DNA of 64,000 nucleotides, taken from the NCBI RefSeq assembly GCF_004335085.1, contig NZ_RQRS01000026.1:1-64000 (forward strand). The letters are read 5' to 3'. Below, one piece after another: positions 1 through 8,836 of the stretch. The notes beneath the pieces are model-generated. The model ran no database searches and was not told the DNA's origin. It saw nothing but the letters and a program-made list of their open reading frames with translations. The stretch is from Pedobacter nototheniae (GTDB lineage: Bacteria > Bacteroidota > Bacteroidia > Sphingobacteriales > Sphingobacteriaceae). Made by a program: the position numbers and the translations under genes. How positions within the stretch are numbered: the stretch's first letter is position 1; each line of letters begins with the position of its first letter.

Positions 1-3000
1 TGTAGGTAATGGTATAGTTACTCCCTGCAGTAAGCGTGTTCTGGCTTATTAAATAAGTGCCCACATTCTCGCCCGTTGCACGGCTTAATGATCCGGTAAT
101 TGCATCTGTACCCACCAGTGAGCCTGCAGCAACTGTATAACTTAAAGCCGGATCTGCAGAACCATAGGTTTTACTCTTGGCATCTGCCGTTACCGTAATC
201 CCCTTAGGGGCTATTACTAAACTTCCTGTAACGTTCGGAGCCGCATAATTGGCATTGTTCAGGCTCCCTACAACAGCATAAGTTCCTGCTGATGTGGGTA
301 AAGTTGCAGAGCCATTGTAGCTTAAGCTTACTCCACTTAAACCAGCAGGTGTAGTTACAGCAGTAGCGCTTTTTGCGGTACCATCATAAATTTGTGCCAA
401 ATTGCTAAGTGCAATAGAGGCCGTTCCTTTATTAACTGTTAAAACCTGTTGCGCATCTGGTGCGGCATCAAAACCTAAGCTTCCACCTTGTTTTGCAATA
501 ATATTTGTAGTACCTAAACCAATAATATGGATTTTACCATTTACAATTGTAGCAACGCTATTATTAGAACTAGTATAAGTAATGGCATTAATTGCAGCTG
601 TTGTACTGGTTGCTCCCGGATCATAATCTGGTGTACCATAAGCCACACTTGCTGTTGGTGCTAAAGTAATGGTTTGACTGGCATTTGGTCTGTTAACGGT
701 AAGTGTATATATTTTTACAGAAGCATCTTCTGCCGTAACCTTAACGTTGATAATGTTGCTTCCAAAATTTAATGGTAAACTTACAGAAGTAGTATTATTG
801 CTTAAAGCAGCATATGAACCTCCGTTAACATTTACCTCCATTGTGGCGGTTAAATCAGTTAAAACAGCGGTTACGGTTGCAGTGCTACTGGCTGTAACCG
901 TACTTACATTATAAGCGGTAGTATTGGTTGTAAAAACAGGGTTTAAACTTCCTGCAGAGGTGGTTAAACCATTAAGATCAGCAACTGTTGATAAAGCATT
1001 AACTGCTGTTAAAGGGTTTACAAGATCAGCAATGTTTACAGCTGCATCAGCACCCGCATTCCAATCTTCTAATGCAGCAAGGTTGTAGGTTGTACCGCCT
1101 CTTGATGATGTTCCATTTTTATTTAATAATGGTTTTACTGCAGCTTTATCTGTAGCGCTTAATGTTAATGTAAATTGGGTTGATGATGTAATATCAACAT
1201 TTGGTGTATTTGTTAAAGTATAAGAACTACCTCCTTGCCCCGTAAATGAAAACTTACTTGCTACAATATCATTTGCATTTCCAGTAAGGAAAAGAAATCC
1301 TGTTCCAGTTACCACAAGCTGCCCTGAAGCTGCATCATAAATAGCCGATGTTATAGCTGGTACTTCCACCCCGCTTACATTAATTCCGTTGCCATTAAGA
1401 TCTGCAACGGCAACCGCTGCATCAGCACCTGCTGCCCAATCTTCTGTAGCTGCAAGATTATAAACATCACCATTTGTTGATGAAGTTCCGTTTTTATTTA
1501 CAATTGCATTAACCGCCGCCTGATCTGTAGTACTTAATGTTAAAGTAAAGGTAGTGGTATTGGTAATATCTACATCTGGAGTATTGGTAAGTGCATAAGT
1601 TGTACCTCCCTCTCCAGTTATTATAAATTTAGAAGCAACAATATCGTTTGCCGCACCATTTAAACTCAATAAATTATTACCTGTAACCGTTAGCACGCCT
1701 GTTGTGGCTTGATAGGTGGCTGATGTAATGGTTGGCGCAACAACACCATTAACGGTAATGCCATTAGCAGTTAAATCGGCAATGTTAAGGGATGGATCTG
1801 CTGCTTTAAGCCAATCATCCGCAGCTGCAATGTTATAAATAATACCGTTTGTTGATGAGGTTCCGTTTTTATTAAATAGTGGTTTAAGTATTAGCTGATC
1901 TGCATTATTAAGTGTTACCGCGAATGTTGTAGCATTGCTTAATTCTACATCAGCACTTGTTAAGGTATAAGTGCGCCCTTCAGCAGTAATTGAAAGTTTG
2001 TTTACAGCAACATCATTTCCGGCACCTGGATAAGCAATTAAGTTTGTTCCAGTAACGGTAAGTATTGAAGTTGATGCATTATAAACAGCTGAAGAAATGG
2101 TTGGTAGACCCACATTATTTACCGTAATTACGCCTCCTGTTCCATCTGTAGGGGCACCACTAAACCAATCAGTAGCAGCTGATAAATTATAAGTTGATCC
2201 ATCTACTCCTGTTGTACCGTTTTTATTGAGCATAATGGCAAGTCTATCGGTAGCGTTTAATGTTACCGTAAATGATGTTGCACTTGAGTTGCTTACCGTA
2301 GCTGCCGTTAGCGGATAGGTAAATCCATTTGCTTTTACAATTAGTTTGGAAATATCTGCTGTTGGACTAGATGGTGGAAAACCTGTTCCTGTTACCACTA
2401 AAGTCCCCGTTGAAGCATCATAAGTTGCAGATGTTATTTTAGGAGCAAACTGAATTGAAAGTATATAATTCTTTGACCCATTAAATGGTCCTAATCCTGT
2501 TGTTTGATCTAAAGCATTAATGGTAAAAGTATAATTACCTAAAGCCGTTGGGGTTCCTGTAATTACCCCTCCCGTACTTAAAGATAATCCTGTAGGTAAT
2601 GCACCTGATGATACAGTATAATTGTAAGGAGCCGTACCACCACTTGCACTTAGAGCTTGGCTATATGGAGTACCTAACGTTGCCATTGCTAACGTGATTG
2701 GCGTAACTATAATTGTTGGTGCTCCTATTGTTACGGTATATGACTTTAAAGAAGTGAACGGACCTGATCCGGTTGAGGCATCAGTAGCCTTAATGGTAAA
2801 GTTAAATGTTCCTGATGCAGTTGGTGTGCCACTTAGTATGCCTCCTGTACTTAAGGATAATCCCGTTGGTAATGAGCCTAATGATAAGGTATAAGTGTAG
2901 GGCGCAGTACCACCACTTGCCGTAAGGCCTGTAGGCAAATAAGCAACTCCGGCTACTCCACTTGGTAATATTGCAGGGCTAATCGTAATTGTTGGTGCTC

Positions 3001-6000
3001 CTACCGACATTGCGTATGACTGAGATCCGCTGTACGGCCCGGCGCCTGTAGAGTTATCTGTAGCTGTAGCAGTAAAGTTAAAACTACCCCCAGCAGTCGG
3101 CGTTCCACTAATTACACCGTTAGATGCTAAAGTAAGTCCGCTTGGTAATGAACCTCCCGTTATGGCATAAGTATAAGGAGCTGTACCACCTGAAGCTGAT
3201 AAATTTCGACTATATGGAACGCCTACCGTTACCGTTGCTGCTGTTAAAGAAAGCGTTATTGCTGGCGCATTTACATTTAAGGAGTAGCTTCTTAATCCAC
3301 TATATGTTCCTCCTGCTGTTGCATCACTAGCGGCAACGGTAAAGTTAAATATGCCACCACCAGTTGGTGTTCCACTCAATACACCTGCGGTGCTTAAGGT
3401 AATTCCGGCTGGTAATGAACCTGCTGTTATTGCATAAGTATAAGGCGCTGTACCCCCTGTAGCTGATAAACTTTGAGTATATGCCCCTGCAATACTAGCT
3501 GATGGAAGCAATACAGGAGTAACACTTATAACTGGCGCAGCAACATTAAGAGTAAATACTCTTGAACCTGTATATGGGCCAGCACCTGCTGATGCATCTG
3601 TAGCAGAAATTATAAAATTGAAAGTTCCTGTTGTTGTAGCGATACCAGAAATTATTCCATTAGAACTGAGTGTAATGCCTGCAGGTAAAGCGCCCGATGT
3701 TATGGCATAACTATAACCACTAGTTCCGCCAGATGCAGTTATGGTTTGGCTATAGCTTGAACCTGCAATTGGAGTTGGCAAAATTGTTGGTGCAATAGAA
3801 ATTGTTGGTGCATCAACAGTTAATGTATATGCTCTTGAACCTGCGAATGGTGCACCGGTTCCTGTTGTTGCATCAATTGCCGATATAGTAAAGTTAAAAG
3901 TGCCACCAGCTATTGGTGTTCCATTAAAAGTACCTAAAGAGCTAAAAGAAATTCCGGCAGGTAATGTACCGCTTGTTATGGAGTAAACATAAGATGCGGT
4001 ACCACCACTGGCTACTACCGTTTGTGTATAAGCTGTACCGATTTTAGAATTAGGGAGTGTAACTGGGTCAATTGTTATTATTGGCGCACCAACCACAACA
4101 GAATAAACTCTTGTTCCAGAAAAAGGCGAACCTGTACCTGTAGATGAATCAGTTGCTCTAACAGAAAATGTAAAACTTCCTGAAGCTTTAGGTGTACCTG
4201 TTAACACTCCGTTAGTGTTTAAAGTAAGTCCTGGAGGTAGTGTGCCACCACTAATGATAAACGCATAAGGTGCTGTACCCCCACTAGCGGTTAGCGATTG
4301 GTTGTAAACAGCGCCAGCAGTTGCTGAAGGCATGCCAACCTGGTCTATCACAATTGTTGGTATATTGCTTACAATGCTATAATTGGTAAATCCCGAATAT
4401 GGTCCTGGTGCTAAAGATGCATCCGTAGCATTAACCGTAAAGTTAAAGGTACCTGCTGCTGTAGGTGTTCCAGAGATATTACCTGTTGAGGGAGATAACG
4501 TTAAGCCTGCAGGTAGTGCACCGCTTAAAATTGAATAGGTATAAGGGGTTACTCCGCCTGTTGCTGTTACGGTTTGTGCGTAAGCTTGCCCTACTGTAGG
4601 GTTGGCTAATGTTGTAGGTGAAACTACAATTTCTTTTATAACAATAGAGAATGGCTGAAACCCTGTGCTACTACACGCACTAGTTGCCATTACTGTAAAG
4701 TTAAACGTACCAATTGAGTTTGGCGTACCAGAAATTAAACCTGTTGTTGGCGATAAACTTAATCCTGGAGGTAAAGTACCAGAATAGCTAAAAGTATATG
4801 GTGGCACACCTCCACTAACTATACCAATAGTTTGATTTGGGTAAGCCACGCCTTTAAAACTAGCGGGTAATGCTGCCGATGTTAATACAATTAATGGATC
4901 AACAGTAGTTAACCTGCCTTCGTTAGATGTTTGCGGACCTCCGTTACCTCTAACTAAAACTCTGTAATAGTTTCCATCAACAGCCGTAACGTTACTAATG
5001 GTTAAGGTACTTGTTGTTGCGTTGCTATAAATACCACCATTTGTAATATCAGCAAAGGTTCCTGCCGATGTTCTGGTTTGCCATTGATAAGAACATGCAT
5101 TTGTTGTTACCACTGAAAACGTGGTTGATGTGCTACGACAAATATTTAAACGATCAGCAACTATACTAAGTGTTAATGGACTTAAGGCATAATTTGCAGC
5201 CGTTAATAATGGAACAAAATTAGGATCAGGATAAAAATTTGAAGCATATTCCCAGTTTGCTGGTGTATTTGCATTAGTTAATATTGCTGTGGCTGTATTG
5301 GTGATTTTATTTTTATGTCTGCCAGCAAAACCATCATTGGCAAAACCATCTGAACCATCATTATTATCAAAACTTAATGTGATATTTTGTGCACCCGAAT
5401 TTAACTGTGTAGGTAATTCAGAAAGAGAAGCATCCAATACATTAACGGATAAATTGGTTGCCCAACCTCCACTTGAAACGTTTGCAGAAACACCTGCTAA
5501 AAAAGTAATGCCTGTTGTAAAATCGTTAGCACTATTGGTAGCAGGCAAAAGGAAAGCAAATATTTGATCTCCCGAAAATTCTGCCAAACTCATGTATTCT
5601 TTAGGATCACCAGGGTAAAGAACGCGTGTATTGTAAGATTCCATCATGCCCACAACTGTACCCGCCGCTGTACTATTATCTTTTAAGGTAGCTTTAAGTG
5701 TAAACTTACAGTTGATTATAATCTCTGTTCCAGCTTCATAATCTTTATCAGCAGTCCACTTTATTATACCATCACTAACTGCTTTTGCGCTAGTTTGAAA
5801 TTGATTGGAAGCATTAATGTAGCCAAAATCTGTAAAGAAGATAATCTGACCTGCATTAACTTTTTTAAGCATAACAAAAGAAAATCTATCATCCTTTGTT
5901 GTTCCATCATTTTGGTCATCTGCCATGTCATAGGCGCTAATAAAAATATCCCCTTTTAAGAGTGGACAAGTTGCCTGAGCCTGAACATTTAGTTTAAAGC

Positions 6001-6058
6001 AAAGAAATAAGCTTAGTATAAGCGAATACTTAAGCGCAAGAATGGCTATTCTTTTCAT
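1..6058 (-). CDS. Giant secreted Ig-like/MBG repeat protein (3' part outside window)
   Basis: The reading frame is open from the ATG at 6058 to the left edge, giving at least 2019 residues with the C-terminus missing. It starts with a Sec signal peptide ending near VQAQA. A globular region of about 270 residues (starting PLLKGDIFISAYD) follows, of the kind found at the front of secreted repeat proteins, then an Ig-like segment. Next come nine putative-Ig (He_PIG-like) repeats with the motif LPAGLTLS...ISGTPT, four longer repeats with the motif NKNGTS...YNLAA..DW, a cadherin-like beta sandwich (INVKVTAEDASVKIYTLTVN) and MBG-type domains (YDGTAKSA, YGSADPALSYT). I infer a surface adhesin or fibre, probably exported by T9SS; the sorting domain would lie beyond the window. 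It is the last gene seen in the collar-protein operon, 15 bases after the binding-protein gene. Confidence 0.88.
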   Translation of the reverse strand, partial: MKRIAILALKYSLILSLFLCFKLNVQAQATCPLLKGDIFISAYDMADDQNDGTTKDDRFSFVMLKKVNAGQIIFFTDFGYINASNQFQTSAKAVSDGIIKWTADKDYEAGTEIIINCKFTLKATLKDNSTAAGTVVGMMESYNTRVLYPGDPKEYMSLAEFSGDQIFAFLLPATNSANDFTTGITFLAGVSANVSSGGWATNLSVNVLDASLSELPTQLNSGAQNITLSFDNNDGSDGFANDGFAGRHKNKITNTATAILTNANTPANWEYASNFYPDPNFVPLLTAANYALSPLTLSIVADRLNICRSTSTTFSVVTTNACSYQWQTRTSAGTFADITNGGIYSNATTSTLTISNVTAVDGNYYRVLVRGNGGPQTSNEGRLTTVDPLIVLTSAALPASFKGVAYPNQTIGIVSGGVPPYTFSYSGTLPPGLSLSPTTGLISGTPNSIGTFNFTVMATSACSSTGFQPFSIVIKEIVVSPTTLANPTVGQAYAQTVTATGGVTPYTYSILSGALPAGLTLSPSTGNISGTPTAAGTFNFTVNATDASLAPGPYSGFTNYSIVSNIPTIVIDQVGMPSATAGAVYNQSLTASGGTAPYAFIISGGTLPPGLTLNTNGVLTGTPKASGSFTFSVRATDSSTGTGSPFSGTRVYSVVVGAPIITIDPVTLPNSKIGTAYTQTVVASGGTASYVYSITSGTLPAGISFSSLGTFNGTPIAGGTFNFTISAIDATTGTGAPFAGSRAYTLTVDAPTISIAPTILPTPIAGSSYSQTITASGGTSGYSYAITSGALPAGITLSSNGIISGIATTTGTFNFIISATDASAGAGPYTGSRVFTLNVAAPVISVTPVLLPSASIAGAYTQSLSATGGTAPYTYAITAGSLPAGITLSTAGVLSGTPTGGGIFNFTVAASDATAGGTYSGLRSYSLNVNAPAITLSLTAATVTVGVPYSRNLSASGGTAPYTYAITGGSLPSGLTLASNGVISGTPTAGGSFNFTATATDNSTGAGPYSGSQSYAMSVGAPTITISPAILPSGVAGVAYLPTGLTASGGTAPYTYTLSLGSLPTGLSLSTGGILSGTPTASGTFNFTIKATDASTGSGPFTSLKSYTVTIGAPTIIVTPITLAMATLGTPYSQALSASGGTAPYNYTVSSGALPTGLSLSTGGVITGTPTALGNYTFTINALDQTTGLGPFNGSKNYILSIQFAPKITSATYDASTGTLVVTGTGFPPSSPTADISKLIVKANGFTYPLTAATVSNSSATSFTVTLNATDRLAIMLNKNGTTGVDGSTYNLSAATDWFSGAPTDGTGGVITVNNVGLPTISSAVYNASTSILTVTGTNLIAYPGAGNDVAVNKLSITAEGRTYTLTSADVELSNATTFAVTLNNADQLILKPLFNKNGTSSTNGIIYNIAAADDWLKAADPSLNIADLTANGITVNGVVAPTITSATYQATTGVLTVTGNNLLSLNGAANDIVASKFIITGEGGTTYALTNTPDVDITNTTTFTLTLSTTDQAAVNAIVNKNGTSSTNGDVYNLAATEDWAAGADAAVAVADLNGNGINVSGVEVPAITSAIYDAASGQLVVTGTGFLFLTGNANDIVASKFSFTGQGGSSYTLTNTPNVDITSSTQFTLTLSATDKAAVKPLLNKNGTSSRGGTTYNLAALEDWNAGADAAVNIADLVNPLTAVNALSTVADLNGLTTSAGSLNPVFTTNTTAYNVSTVTASSTATVTAVLTDLTATMEVNVNGGSYAALSNNTTSVSLPLNFGSNIINVKVTAEDASVKIYTLTVNRPNASQTITLAPTASVAYGTPDYDPGATSTTAAINAITYTSSNNSVATIVNGKIHIIGLGTTNIIAKQGGSLGFDAAPDAQQVLTVNKGTASIALSNLAQIYDGTAKSATAVTTPAGLSGVSLSYNGSATLPTSAGTYAVVGSLNNANYAAPNVTGSLVIAPKGITVTADAKSKTYGSADPALSYTVAAGSLVGTDAITGSLSRATGENVGTYLISQNTLTAGSNYTITY
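1010..2460 (-). repeat. Four tandem NKNGT-type repeats inside the giant protein
   Basis: Four units of about 125 residues follow each other. The NKNGTS-coding segment recurs at about 1111, 1486, 1861 and 2215, so the spacing is 375, 375 and 354 bases. Each unit has the order ITSATYxASTGxLxVTGTG, then LTLxxxDxxAVxxxxNKNGTS, then YNLAAxxDW. The units are diverged at DNA level. I do not know a family name for the unit; the first half resembles an IPT/TIG strand pattern. Confidence 0.75.
2462..4905 (-). repeat. Nine tandem putative-Ig (He_PIG-like) repeats
   Basis: Nine units of about 90 residues (roughly 270 bases) can be aligned. Each has a YxQxLxASGGTAPYxYxIxSGxLPxGLTLS core, followed by GxxSGTPTxxGTFNFTxxATD and a PYSGSxxYxLxV end. 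This is the pattern of the putative Ig domain PF05345, common in giant extracellular proteins. Copies vary in sequence, so the array looks old rather than recently amplified. Confidence 0.8.
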
Positions 6059-6073
6059 GAGCGAATATTGTTA

Positions 6074-7189
6074 TTAGGAACAGAGATATGTATTAACCCA
6101 ACCGGCATTTGCTCCATCGGGATGTTTGTTTATTATATTTTCCCATGCAGATAGTATTTCTGCATCGTTTAGTGAATCTGAATACTGAAACTTACCTCCT
6201 GGCTCATAATTTGCAAGGTATTGACTGGAGATAAAACGATTGGTATGAGTGTCAAAAGTAAGTTTGCCCTTTGCGGCTTCTATATTTAAACCGGCGAAGC
6301 AGGCATTGCCTTTCTGCTGGCTATTTTTAATGTGCATTAAAATAAGTGCGGTATCCCAACCTAAAGCAGCAACGGCATTAGCGGCTCTTCCATTAGCGGC
6401 CTCAAATGCAGCACTTAGTTTTGCATTTTCGGTGGTTTCAATATTTGGGTGCCAGCAGGTATAACCAGTAATCGGAAAATTAATTTGACTATCTAATAAT
6501 GAAGTTTCTTCTACCAATACGGATGAAGCAAATATCTTTACAGTTTCAGCTCCCTCTAAATCATTCATTTGGTTAAAAAAGGCTTCAACTAAATCACCGC
6601 TTAAAGCACATAACAAGGGGTTTTTATCTGCAATAAGCGACTGTTTAAGTACAGATGTATCAAATTCCTTTAAAACATGTTTTAGGATAAAGTTTCCAAT
6701 TAATTCTTCTTCAGATGTTAAAAAGCCATCAACCATGGATTGCATAATGGAGTATCCGCCATCATAAAATGAGGAAACTATTAATGCTTTTTCATAATTC
6801 TTTTTGGCTTCGTTACCTGTTAAGTAGCTACTTAATACTCCATTTAAAGTATGATAAGCAACATAATCGCCATTATTAAGTGCGTTAAATTGTGCGCCAT
6901 GATTAACTATGATAAGTTGCTTTTTTAATGCATTTGCTAGCGGATAAAGCTTTTGTATTTTAGGTTCATCGGCAAAAACAATTAATACATCAATTTGCTT
7001 CATCATAAAGAGTTCATTAGCCTCTTTGCTAATTAAATTTTCATCCGTTCCAAACCCAATAAAAGCTGTAAAAAACTCAAATTGATCTGTTAGCTGGTAT
7101 GTTGATAATGCCGCATTAATACCGCCAACTAAATTGTGCGGTAATAAGGGATGTGTTGATGAACCTGGAAGTAGTAAACCTATCTTCAT
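6074..7189 (-). CDS. Periplasmic-binding-protein type 1 fold protein, no signal peptide
   Basis: The 371-residue product begins MKIGLLLPGSSTHPLL and continues with alternating strand/helix blocks typical of Leu/Ile/Val-binding proteins of ABC transporters (Peripla_BP_6-like): a first beta strand at the start, VLIVFADEP near 85 and KALIVSSFYDGGYS near 140. The second lobe includes NAVAALGWDTALILMHI. It has no Sec, Tat or lipoprotein signal although the family is normally exported, and no permease or ATPase gene is nearby. It lies 3 bases after the third collar gene and 15 bases before the giant adhesin, so it is almost certainly co-transcribed. The fold assignment is fairly secure; ligand and role are unknown. 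A sensor or assembly protein is as likely as a transport component. Confidence 0.72.
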   Translation of the reverse strand: MKIGLLLPGSSTHPLLPHNLVGGINAALSTYQLTDQFEFFTAFIGFGTDENLISKEANELFMMKQIDVLIVFADEPKIQKLYPLANALKKQLIIVNHGAQFNALNNGDYVAYHTLNGVLSSYLTGNEAKKNYEKALIVSSFYDGGYSIMQSMVDGFLTSEEELIGNFILKHVLKEFDTSVLKQSLIADKNPLLCALSGDLVEAFFNQMNDLEGAETVKIFASSVLVEETSLLDSQINFPITGYTCWHPNIETTENAKLSAAFEAANGRAANAVAALGWDTALILMHIKNSQQKGNACFAGLNIEAAKGKLTFDTHTNRFISSQYLANYEPGGKFQYSDSLNDAEILSAWENIINKHPDGANAGWVNTYLCS

Positions 7190-7192
7190 TTA

Positions 7193-7726
7193 TTAAGTTT
7201 GACTTGGAAAAATTCCGTAAAGGGAAATAATAAAATTTACGCAGATATAAGGCTGCATATTACTGTGCGTTGCATTACCTAAATTAGGCGAAATGCTTAA
7301 AGAGCCTGAAAGCGGTCCCATTTTACCTGTAGATGCACCAGGGGCATAGTATTTTTTGCCCGTACCAATGCCTAATCCATTATTAAGTGGATCGGGAGTA
7401 TTACCAGGCCCATCTCCACGATATGGCATTTGAGGCCCATCAATATCATGGGTATGCAAAGGCATTTGATTGCTACTTAGTGCTACTTGTTCTACACCCA
7501 GGTTTAGCGCAAGTTGATTAAAAGAACCCGAGCCCCAATGAACCGGAATACGAGATTGTAAATTTGGTAGTGCAAATGTCGACTCACCATCGCCACCATA
7601 AGTGGTACCGATTAAATTAAAGAGTGTTTCATTTTCAGAAATTGGCAGTACTTGTCCACTACAAAATAGCCAACCTGCCGGTGCAAAATTTCCGGCAAAC
7701 ATTCTGATTTCTCCTACATATGACAT
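7193..7726 (-). CDS. Phage tail-collar domain protein, third paralogue
   Basis: The 177-residue product starts MSYVGEIRMFAGNFAPAGW and then shows the collar signature (PF07484, microcystin-dependent/MdpB family): C.GQ.LPI near 22-30, LFNLIGTTYGGDGESTFALPNL near 35-56, and a histidine-rich turn MPLHTHDID near 107. It ends YICVNFIISLYGIFPSQT, the usual C-terminus. The length is normal for the family. There is no signal peptide. It lies 10 bases after the preceding collar gene and 3 bases before the binding-protein gene. The domain caps phage tail fibres, but no tail, capsid or lysis gene is present, so a non-phage, surface-related role is inferred. Confidence 0.9.
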   Translation of the reverse strand: MSYVGEIRMFAGNFAPAGWLFCSGQVLPISENETLFNLIGTTYGGDGESTFALPNLQSRIPVHWGSGSFNQLALNLGVEQVALSSNQMPLHTHDIDGPQMPYRGDGPGNTPDPLNNGLGIGTGKKYYAPGASTGKMGPLSGSLSISPNLGNATHSNMQPYICVNFIISLYGIFPSQT

Positions 7727-7736
7727 AGTTTATAAT

Positions 7737-8288
7737 TTAAGATCTTGAGGGAAAAATTCCCTGCAATGCGATAATAAAATTGAGTGTAAGGTAAGGCTGC
7801 ATATTATTATGTGGCTGCCCTCCACCATTAAATGGATTTGTATTTTGAGTGGTAATATCCATGGGTTTCATGGTACCAGCCCCTGCAGTGGTAGAATAAA
7901 TTAATTCATTATTTAGTGCCACTGCGGGCATTGCATTATCTGGATTTACAGATGTTGCTGTTCCACCTGTTTTTAAAACGGGCACAACATTATGTGTATG
8001 TGATGGTAATTGATTTAACTGCAGAGATGTATTAGCCTCACCACCAGTTTCTCCTAAATCGTGTAAGGATAACCCTTGCCCCTGTCCTGGCCCCATTGGT
8101 GCTAGCCCCTGCATATTTGGCAAACCAAAGGTTGTTCTTCCATCTCCTCCGTACGTGGTACCTAATAAAGAAAAAAGTGCTGTATTTTGCGATAAGGGCA
8201 ATAACTGCCCGTCACATGTTGCCCACCCCCTTGGTGCAAAGTTGAAAGCTACTATTGAAATTTCTGCTACGAATGCTTCTGATGCCAT
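7737..8288 (-). CDS. Phage tail-collar domain protein, second paralogue
   Basis: I start it at the ATG at 8288 (MASEAFVAEISIVAFNFAPRG). A longer frame begins at 8327, but that would overlap the previous gene and add 13 residues unlike the family. The 183-residue product has CDGQLLPLSQNTALFSLLG, TYGGDGRTTFGLPNMQG, the LPSHTHNV turn and the terminal NMQPYLTLNFIIALQGIFPS. The middle of the molecule, between the SHTH turn and the C-terminus, is the most variable part among the three paralogues, as expected for an exposed head region. The gene follows the first collar gene by 4 bases and carries no export signal. Confidence 0.9.
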   Translation of the reverse strand: MASEAFVAEISIVAFNFAPRGWATCDGQLLPLSQNTALFSLLGTTYGGDGRTTFGLPNMQGLAPMGPGQGQGLSLHDLGETGGEANTSLQLNQLPSHTHNVVPVLKTGGTATSVNPDNAMPAVALNNELIYSTTAGAGTMKPMDITTQNTNPFNGGGQPHNNMQPYLTLNFIIALQGIFPSRS

Positions 8289-8292
8289 AATA

Positions 8293-8832
8293 TTAATTTC
8301 TTGATGGAAATATGCCTTGAAGAGCAATTACAAAAGTTATTGTTAAAGAAGGCATAATATTGGTATGCCCTTGATTTGCGCCAGCAGAAGTTGTAACCAA
8401 ACCATTTGCTTGTGCCAGTGAATCCGGCCGCTTACTAAATCTTGTGGTTAATCCAGCCTTATTGGCAAAGTAATTATTAATTGGGTCTGATGTATCTGGT
8501 GTTCCACCTACTTTTGCCGCTAAATTAGTTGCAGTAAGCGAATGACTATGTGTTGGAATTTCTTGAGCAGTTAAAACATGTGACTCCTCGCCGCCTGTTT
8601 GTCCTAAAGTATAACCATTACCCATGTGAATTGGAACTTTACCAGCTAAATTTGGGAGTCCAAAATTAACTCTACCGTCGCCACCATAAGTTGTACCCAG
8701 AAGTGCGAACAGTGGCTGATTTTGATTAATCGGCAATAACTGACCATTACATAAAGCCCAGTTTTTTGGCGCAAAATTAAAAGCAACCATCATTATTTCT
8801 CCCATAAAAGGAGTGGAGTCAAATCTTTCCAT
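8293..8832 (-). CDS. Phage tail-collar domain protein, first paralogue
   Basis: The 179-residue product begins MERFDSTPFMGEIMMVAFNF and has CNGQLLPINQNQPLFALLG, TYGGDGRVNFGLPNLAGKVPI, the IPTHSHSL turn near 93 and a terminal IMPSLTITFVIALQGIFPS. This is the complete collar-domain architecture. A start at the internal ATG nine residues later is also possible, but the longer form matches the usual N-terminal length. It sits 4 bases downstream of the phosphatase-like gene and 4 bases upstream of the second collar gene. Its core is shared with the paralogues but clearly diverged, so the three genes are old duplicates kept together. Confidence 0.9.
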   Translation of the reverse strand: MERFDSTPFMGEIMMVAFNFAPKNWALCNGQLLPINQNQPLFALLGTTYGGDGRVNFGLPNLAGKVPIHMGNGYTLGQTGGEESHVLTAQEIPTHSHSLTATNLAAKVGGTPDTSDPINNYFANKAGLTTRFSKRPDSLAQANGLVTTSAGANQGHTNIMPSLTITFVIALQGIFPSRN

Positions 8833-8836
8833 GTGC

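Noticed and set aside
7193..8832. A prophage or tailocin remnant, because of three tail-collar proteins
   Set aside because: No tail tube, sheath, baseplate, capsid, lysis or integrase gene is nearby, base composition does not shift, and the genes are embedded in an operon with non-phage genes.
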